Shown: piece after piece, positions 8,073 through 11,496 of the stretch
Layout of the letters: each line of letters opens with the position of its first letter
How positions within the stretch are numbered: the stretch's first letter is position 1
Notes under the pieces: generated by a model
What the model saw: only the letters and a program-made list of their open reading frames with translations
Told to the model about the DNA's origin: nothing
Database searches by the model: none
Position numbers and translations under genes: made by a program
Assembly (NCBI GenBank): GCA_015494735.1
Contig: WGAQ01000173.1
Coordinates: 1 to 11,496 of the forward strand
Length of the DNA: 11,496 nucleotides
Source of the DNA: Caldifarciminota bacterium
GTDB taxonomy: Bacteria; Hydrothermota; Hydrothermia; LBFQ01; DSFT01
Reading direction: 5' to 3'

Positions 8073-8094
8073 TGAGGGGGCTCATGCCCCCTCA
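8073..8094. terminator. Perfect hairpin between convergent genes, no T-run
   Basis: Nine perfect pairs (TGAGGGGGC with GCCCCCTCA) enclose a TCAT loop. The hairpin starts 3 bases after the + strand stop and contains the last codons and stop (8082-8084) of the minus-strand gene. Neither side has a T-run. It could end or protect both transcripts. Confidence 0.6.
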
Positions 8095-8621
8095 GATTCG
8101 ATCATGCTGTCTATGACGGATTTCATATAGTTTTCCAGAAGGGCCTGGCTCATCCCCGTGGCTTCCCTGACTGCCTGGAGAAATGCCTGATTGATTTCGT
8201 CCGCAAGGAGTATAAGCATCACCATGGAGAATTTCTTGAGGGCTTCGATGACATCTTCGGGGTTTTCGACATTGTCCATGATTAGGGGCTTTATTCTGTC
8301 CAGAACTGTGGAAATGGTGAGGGCAAATTTGTATATGGAAGTTCCGGTCTTAAGGGCTCTGAGGGACAGTTTCCTTATGGATTCGAAGTCCTGTGCTCCC
8401 GTCAGTATTATCCTCAGGAATTCTTCTATCAGGGAGAGCATGTCCTCTGGATTGTCCACCTTCAGGTCGCCCATGAGTTCTTCCCTGTGGTCCTTTATAA
8501 CCGAATCGAGGAGTTGAAGGAGTTGTTCTCCATTCCGGGAAAGGATTTCCAGTTCGGTATCGCTCAGGCCAACGATGTTTTTCACATCGGCTTTCAGGGC
8601 CTCGAATGTATCCATCGTCAT
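8082..8621 (-). CDS. All-helical protein, possible heme-less globin-sensor (RsbR-N-like) domain
   Basis: The 179-residue protein has no signal peptide and is predicted almost wholly helical, so it is cytoplasmic. Its layout recalls sensor globins or protoglobins. An opening 'GLSDTELEILSRNGEQLLQL' helix (about 18-37) matches the common 'lt..dl..L' start. A central helix follows with LRALKTGTSIYKFALTIS (about 87-104), then a late helix ALKKFSMVMLILLADEINQAF (about 127-147). In heme-binding members the proximal His sits four residues before the Gly of this central motif; here that position is Ala89. This fits the non-heme globin fold of stressosome RsbR N-termini. The whole protein contains just one His, at position 45. 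Start ATG 8621 has GGAGG six bases upstream. It follows the Roadblock gene by 15 bases, so the two probably act together. The fold call is tentative. Confidence 0.5.
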   Translation of the reverse strand: MTMDTFEALKADVKNIVGLSDTELEILSRNGEQLLQLLDSVIKDHREELMGDLKVDNPEDMLSLIEEFLRIILTGAQDFESIRKLSLRALKTGTSIYKFALTISTVLDRIKPLIMDNVENPEDVIEALKKFSMVMLILLADEINQAFLQAVREATGMSQALLENYMKSVIDSMIESEGA

Positions 8622-8636
8622 CCTAAACCTCCTTTT

Positions 8637-9029
8637 TTATTCCAGAAGGGTTTTGAGCCTGTCCCTGGCATTCTTCACTGCTATTCGGACCATACCCAGG
8701 GGTGTGGAAGGAAGGGCCAGAGCCATTATGCCCACATCAGGTGTAATTTTCTCCACCACGATGTTCCCTTTCTCCGACTCTATGGTCAGGCGGTCCATGG
8801 GAAGCATCTGAATCTGACTCAGGGTCCTCTCCGCCAGGGATATCAGACCTGCCCCTATCGCTGAAAACAACTCCTGCTCCTGTATGGCACTTTCCCTGCT
8901 GTGAGTCAGGGTGCTCTTCACCGGGAATCCGTCCTTCGTGAACAGGACGAACCCCAAAAGTCCCGAAGTTTCTTTCTGAATCCCCTCGAGGATATCTTCT
9001 ATTCGCTCATCTATACTATTGGTCTGCAT
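8637..9029 (-). CDS. Roadblock/LC7-domain protein, MglB-like
   Basis: The 130-residue cytoplasmic protein spans one Roadblock/LC7 domain. Visible are an N-terminal helix (about 6-20), the strand pair LLGFVLFTKDGFPVKST (about 24-40), the long helix EQELFSAIGAGLISLAERTL (51-70), strands DRLTIESEKGNIVVEKI and VGIMALALP (79-107), then the C-terminal helix LGMVRIAVKNARDRL. Roadblock proteins dimerise and commonly regulate small Ras-like GTPases; MglB does so for MglA in bacterial polarity. No MglA-type GTPase is present in the window. Start ATG 9029 has a strong GGAGGTGA upstream. It is first in a two-gene minus-strand unit with the helical globin-like gene, whose Shine-Dalgarno follows its TAA. 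Domain assignment is good; its partner is unknown. Confidence 0.8.
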   Translation of the reverse strand: MQTNSIDERIEDILEGIQKETSGLLGFVLFTKDGFPVKSTLTHSRESAIQEQELFSAIGAGLISLAERTLSQIQMLPMDRLTIESEKGNIVVEKITPDVGIMALALPSTPLGMVRIAVKNARDRLKTLLE

Positions 9030-9058
9030 CGCCTCACCTCCCCCTTGTGATTTTTATA

Positions 9059-9088
9059 ATTTTACAACATTTCTGCATCTGCGGTGAA
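9059..9088 (-). promoter_or_regulatory. Promoter of the Roadblock operon
   Basis: On the minus strand, TTCACC (9083-9088) and TAAAAT (9059-9064) are 18 bases apart, a sigma-70-like arrangement. The predicted transcript starts near 9052, giving a leader of about 23 bases that carries GGAGGTGA. A nearby TATAAA closer to the gene is an alternative -10. Confidence 0.5.
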
Positions 9089-9273
9089 TTTAATTATTGA
9101 TAATGAATGCCTTGAATTTGGTAAGTTCTGGAAAATGCATCCTGCAATTCGGGAACGGACTGACCGTATTTTGCCTCTTTTTCATGGAATTTTAGCAATT
9201 TATTCTGAAGGACCGGAAACCGGGGTTTCAACGATTCCATCGCAGAGAGTCATTGGACCGAAATCCGGAGAAA

Positions 9274-9305
9274 TTCACCCCATTTTTATAAAAAACCTGT
9301 AAAAT
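9274..9305 (+). promoter_or_regulatory. Promoter of miaB
   Basis: TTCACC (9274-9279) and TAAAAT (9300-9305) are 20 bases apart, a long spacer. Both boxes match the divergent promoter, including the flanks AAATTCACC and TGTAAAATT. The -10 ends only 10 bases before the ATG, so the mRNA would be nearly leaderless. TATAAA at 9287-9292 is an alternative -10. Confidence 0.45.
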
Positions 9306-9315
9306 TTGCCATCGC

Positions 9316-10614
9316 ATGAAGAGATTCTATATAAAGACGTTCGGCTGTCAGATGAATGAGCTGGACTCTGAACTGGTCCGGCAGAAGCTGGTAGAGGAGG
9401 GGTTTCAGGAGGTGGAGGACCCTTCCAGGGCTGAGGTCGTTCTCATCAATACGTGCGCGGTCAGGCAGAAGGCGGAGGAGAAGGCCATTCACTTTTCTCG
9501 TCAGATGAAGAACCTGAATAAGACCGTGGTGATGATGGGATGCGTGGCCCAGGTGAGGGGTCAGAAACTTCACGAGGTGGCCAGGGCCGATGTGGTCATC
9601 GGTCCCCGTAGTTATGAAAAAATCGTGGATGTGATTCTGGACCTGGAGCGAAAGCAGACCCGCAGGTCCGTATGCGAGGATCTGGGCATATTCAGGTTGA
9701 AGCGCAGAAAAGTCGGACCGGGAGAATTCTCCGCATATATCAGCATACAGCAGGGATGTGATAACTTCTGCACCTTCTGCGTGGTGCCCTACACGAGAGG
9801 CAGAGAACTTTCCCGCCCTGCCCGTGAAATCGTGAGGGAAGCCATCGACCTGGAGGAGCAGGGCATAACCGAAATCACCCTCCTGGGGCAGAATGTGGAT
9901 TCCTACTTCGATGGAAAGTACGACTTTGCCGACCTTCTGAAGATGCTGGAGGATAACCTCCGGTATGTGAAGCGCATCAAATTCACGAGTCCCAACCCCA
10001 GGGATATGACCTTCAAGGTCATAAAGACCATTGCAGAGAGCGAAAGGGTGGTTCGATGGATACACCTTCCCCTCCAGGCGGGCTCCACCAGAATTCTCAA
10101 GAGGATGAACAGGGGCTACACGAAGGAAGAGTATATATGGCAGGCCCTCATGATAAGGGAGATGATACCCGATGTTTCCATTACCACAGATATAATCGTT
10201 GGATTTCCCGGAGAGAGCGAGGAGGACTTCGAGGAGACGCTGGATGTGGTTCGTCAGGTTAAATACGATGGGGCATACATGTTCATCTATTCGCCCCGTC
10301 CCGGCACCCCCGCATCTTTCTTCCCTGACCAGATAGATTACGAGACCAAGAATCGCCGCCTCAGGAGATTGATAGACACGGTGAACGAGGGTATAGTGGA
10401 GCGCAGGAAGGCCATGATTGGAAGGGAGTACGAGATACTCATAGAGGGGCCCAGCAAGAAAGACCCTGCATACAGCGTGGGTAAGACCTTCAGCAATATA
10501 TCCGTCGTGGTGAAAGGTATTTACCGGCCGGGAACCTATATGAGGGGAAAGGTGGTGTCTCTGAAGGGGCACACACCCATACTTCAGCCCTTCGAGGAGA
10601 AGGAGGCAGTTTAA
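9316..10614 (+). CDS. miaB: tRNA-2-methylthio-N6-(dimethylallyl)adenosine synthase MiaB
   Basis: MiaB adds a methylthio group to C2 of i6A at position 37 of tRNAs reading UNN codons, using two [4Fe-4S] clusters and S-adenosylmethionine. The 432-residue protein has the three parts of the family. The N-terminal domain carries Cys11 (KTFGCQMNELDSE), Cys47 (INTCAVR) and Cys76 (MGCVAQ). The radical-SAM core has Cys148, Cys152 and Cys155 in GCDNFCTFCVVPYTRGRE, plus LLGQNVDSY. A C-terminal TRAM domain spans about 365-428. KTFGCQMNE and GQNVDSY favour MiaB over the sister enzymes MtaB and RimO. Length is normal and no key residue is missing. The start gives the conserved N-terminus, yet there is no Shine-Dalgarno and a -10-like box sits 10 bases upstream. 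No hairpin follows the stop. Confidence 0.95.
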   Translation: MKRFYIKTFGCQMNELDSELVRQKLVEEGFQEVEDPSRAEVVLINTCAVRQKAEEKAIHFSRQMKNLNKTVVMMGCVAQVRGQKLHEVARADVVIGPRSYEKIVDVILDLERKQTRRSVCEDLGIFRLKRRKVGPGEFSAYISIQQGCDNFCTFCVVPYTRGRELSRPAREIVREAIDLEEQGITEITLLGQNVDSYFDGKYDFADLLKMLEDNLRYVKRIKFTSPNPRDMTFKVIKTIAESERVVRWIHLPLQAGSTRILKRMNRGYTKEEYIWQALMIREMIPDVSITTDIIVGFPGESEEDFEETLDVVRQVKYDGAYMFIYSPRPGTPASFFPDQIDYETKNRRLRRLIDTVNEGIVERRKAMIGREYEILIEGPSKKDPAYSVGKTFSNISVVVKGIYRPGTYMRGKVVSLKGHTPILQPFEEKEAV

Positions 10615-10750
10615 AGGTCTCTTTCTCTGGCTCTTATTGGATTGTGCTCACGGTCGTTTTCATTCTTTATCTATGTTCTGGCATCTCGATAATTTAACAT
10701 AATGTGCATTGGAGCATATTCATGTCAGCAATCGGATATACATGTTGCAT

Positions 10751-10772
10751 TATAATTTGATTCGGGAGGTGA
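10751..10772 (+). promoter_or_regulatory. -10 box and ribosome-binding site of the Cys-rich gene
   Basis: A perfect TATAAT (10751-10756) is followed by GGAGGTGA (10765-10772), whose GGAGG core ends six bases before ATG 10776. The leader would be only about 13 bases. No clear -35 box was found. The rest of the gap from 10615 is A+T-rich and shows no terminator for miaB. Confidence 0.6.
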
Positions 10773-10775
10773 GTC

Positions 10776-11468
10776 ATGATAGGAGTAGCTCTGTTAATCG
10801 CTTCAGTGGAGTATTGGACGTGGGATAAGGTTATTCCCATTCATGAGGAAACTGCCAGATTCATAGAAAACATCCGGAATAATCCGGTGGCAATGAGCTT
10901 TACAATCAATTCCAGAATAGTTGAACAGGATTTTCTAAATATTGCGAGTTTCTTTAGAGACAGTATTGGTATAGGTGCTTTTGGATTCGTTCCTCAATCG
11001 ATAGACAAGCAGGATACAGTTATAATGCCAGCTTATCCTCCTAATGGAGGCGGTGCATATTGTGAGACTTCTTTCATTAAACCGTGCTGGATATGTAGGT
11101 GCTGTGGTTCTGTGAGTACTGTATGTGTCTTACTCTATGTGACCGGGGATGGTTATTGCATATATAGATGTGATCCGTGTCCTGCCCCTCCTCCTGATTG
11201 TAATGAACCGCCAGGAGACTATACTGGAAAGCCTTCGGATAGTGAAATTATAAAAGTTCATTCGCACAATTCGAGTAAGGAATCCGTGATAGGAAATAGC
11301 GGTAATAACAATTTAGTTGAAGTCTATACCGTCGGGGGAAAGCTTATCTACAGAGGTCCGTCCAGCGATGTGGAGAGGATGCTGAAGAGGAAAGGACTTA
11401 AGGGGCTCTTCCTCATACGGGAGCATGTGGATGGCAGGGTGTTGAATCGCAAGATATTCATCCGGTAG
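10776..11468 (+). CDS. Cysteine-rich exported protein with T9SS-type C-terminal sorting-like domain
   Basis: I do not recognise the 230-residue protein as a whole. A short uncharged hydrophobic leader (about residues 1-10, MIGVALLIAS) is followed by a mixed segment (about 14-90). Residues 96-142 hold ten cysteines: 96, 104, 107, 109, 110, 117, 128, 132, 135 and 142, including CWICRCC and a Pro-rich CDPCPAPPPDC. A Ser/Asn-rich linker (about 150-178) leads to a C-terminal module (about 180-230) ending VEVYTVGGKLIYRG, KGLFLIREH and NRKIFIR, as in type A sorting domains but shorter. The Cys block is probably disulfide-bonded outside the cytoplasm or binds metal. The N-terminal two-thirds uses T/A-ending codons (TAT, TTT, AAT), while the C-terminal module has the host-like codon style. 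It stands alone with its own -10 box. A defence, adhesion or signalling peptide role cannot be told from sequence. Confidence 0.65.
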   Translation: MIGVALLIASVEYWTWDKVIPIHEETARFIENIRNNPVAMSFTINSRIVEQDFLNIASFFRDSIGIGAFGFVPQSIDKQDTVIMPAYPPNGGGAYCETSFIKPCWICRCCGSVSTVCVLLYVTGDGYCIYRCDPCPAPPPDCNEPPGDYTGKPSDSEIIKVHSHNSSKESVIGNSGNNNLVEVYTVGGKLIYRGPSSDVERMLKRKGLKGLFLIREHVDGRVLNRKIFIR

Positions 11469-11483
11469 GGGGAGTCTCCCCCT
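11467..11483 (+). terminator. Hairpin overlapping the stop codon of the Cys-rich gene
   Basis: Seven pairs (AGGGGGA with TCCCCCT) enclose a GTC loop, and the 5' arm begins inside the TAG stop. No T-run follows before the window ends. It resembles the other G-run hairpins found at gene ends here. Confidence 0.5.
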
Positions 11484-11496
11484 CGTCTCTGGATTA

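Larger units (their letters stand above)
9030..9315. promoter_or_regulatory. Divergent intergenic region between the Roadblock operon and miaB
   Basis: This gap of 286 bases is more A+T-rich than its flanks and holds two outward promoters. It also has related blocks beginning GGACCG at 9210 and 9255, 45 bases apart (first followed by GAAACCGG, second by AAATCCGG). A small inverted repeat GAAAC/GTTTC lies at 9216-9229. I see no credible gene or RNA in it; a frame opening at GTG 9084 has no ribosome-binding site. Confidence 0.6.

Noticed and set aside
8082..8621. Heme-binding globin or oxygen sensor
   Set aside because: Ala89 occupies the expected proximal His position and no other suitable His is seen, so heme binding is unlikely.
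8487..8864. 125-residue frame on the + strand across the Roadblock/globin-like pair
   Set aside because: The minus-strand genes have strong Shine-Dalgarno sequences and a clear Roadblock pattern; the + frame has neither.
9084..9302. 72-residue frame in the miaB upstream region
   Set aside because: It starts at a GTG with no Shine-Dalgarno, overlaps both divergent promoters and has no recognisable motif.
626..10572. Long open frames on the minus strand opposite the + genes (for example 626-1810, 2204-3022, 4979-6097, 6690-7772, 9286-10572)
   Set aside because: All are in the codon-aligned antisense frame. They stay open because the real genes seldom use TTA, CTA or TCA codons. Their products show no family motifs and their starts lack ribosome-binding sites.
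10690..10756. Inverted repeat (ATAATGTGCA with TGCATTATAA) before the Cys-rich gene
   Set aside because: The arms are imperfect and about 40 bases apart in A+T-rich DNA, so chance is a fair explanation.
1..11496. CRISPR array, tRNA or rRNA genes, insertion sequences
   Set aside because: No regularly spaced repeats, cloverleaf, rRNA signature, transposase motif or flanking terminal repeats were seen by eye.

Overview
The window reads as chromosome of a thermophilic, Gram-negative-type bacterium. The reasons are heavy AGG/AGA (Arg) and ATA (Ile) codon use, outer-membrane beta-barrel genes with C-terminal aromatic beta-signals, two lipoprotein signals, and C-terminal domains like the type A sorting domain of type IX secretion (T9SS). 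The mixture resembles FCB-group relatives or candidate phyla such as WOR-3 or Hydrothermae. That placement is inference; no marker here fixes the phylum.

Layout. (1) 1-483 is the 3' end of a beta-propeller-like gene, followed by a strong hairpin plus T-run terminator. (2) 620-8069 is a compact five-gene operon on the + strand: TonB-dependent receptor, PorV/PorQ-family barrel, NHL-propeller lipoprotein, a secreted protein with a C-terminal sorting domain, and a lipoprotein with Ig/Fn3-like domains plus a GATase-like alpha/beta domain. The genes overlap by a few bases or are about 10 bases apart. (3) 8082-9029, minus strand, is a two-gene operon: a Roadblock/LC7 (MglB-like) protein and an all-helical protein that looks like a heme-less globin-sensor domain. 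It converges on the big operon at a perfect 9-bp hairpin. (4) 9030-9315 is a divergent promoter region. (5) 9316-10614 is miaB, a tRNA-modifying radical SAM enzyme, with no Shine-Dalgarno sequence. (6) 10776-11468 is a small cysteine-rich exported protein with a sorting-type C-terminus, in a more A+T-rich stretch, ending in a hairpin at the stop codon.

How the genes may work together (inference). The five-gene operon looks like a cell-surface assembly. The receptor and PorV-like barrel sit in the outer membrane, two lipoproteins attach to it, and the sorting-domain protein is cargo or surface component. PorV proteins in known T9SS bind and shuttle CTD-bearing cargo, so one PorV-like gene next to one CTD gene suggests a dedicated pair. 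The Cys-rich protein could be a further cargo of the same route. The Roadblock/globin-like pair looks regulatory (small-GTPase or stressosome-type), with no partner GTPase in the window. MiaB is housekeeping.

The most unusual points are very short, uncharged putative export leaders on four proteins, ribosome-binding sites built from the codons of barrel C-terminal beta-strands, a stranded Shine-Dalgarno upstream of the receptor gene, and the Cys-rich protein.
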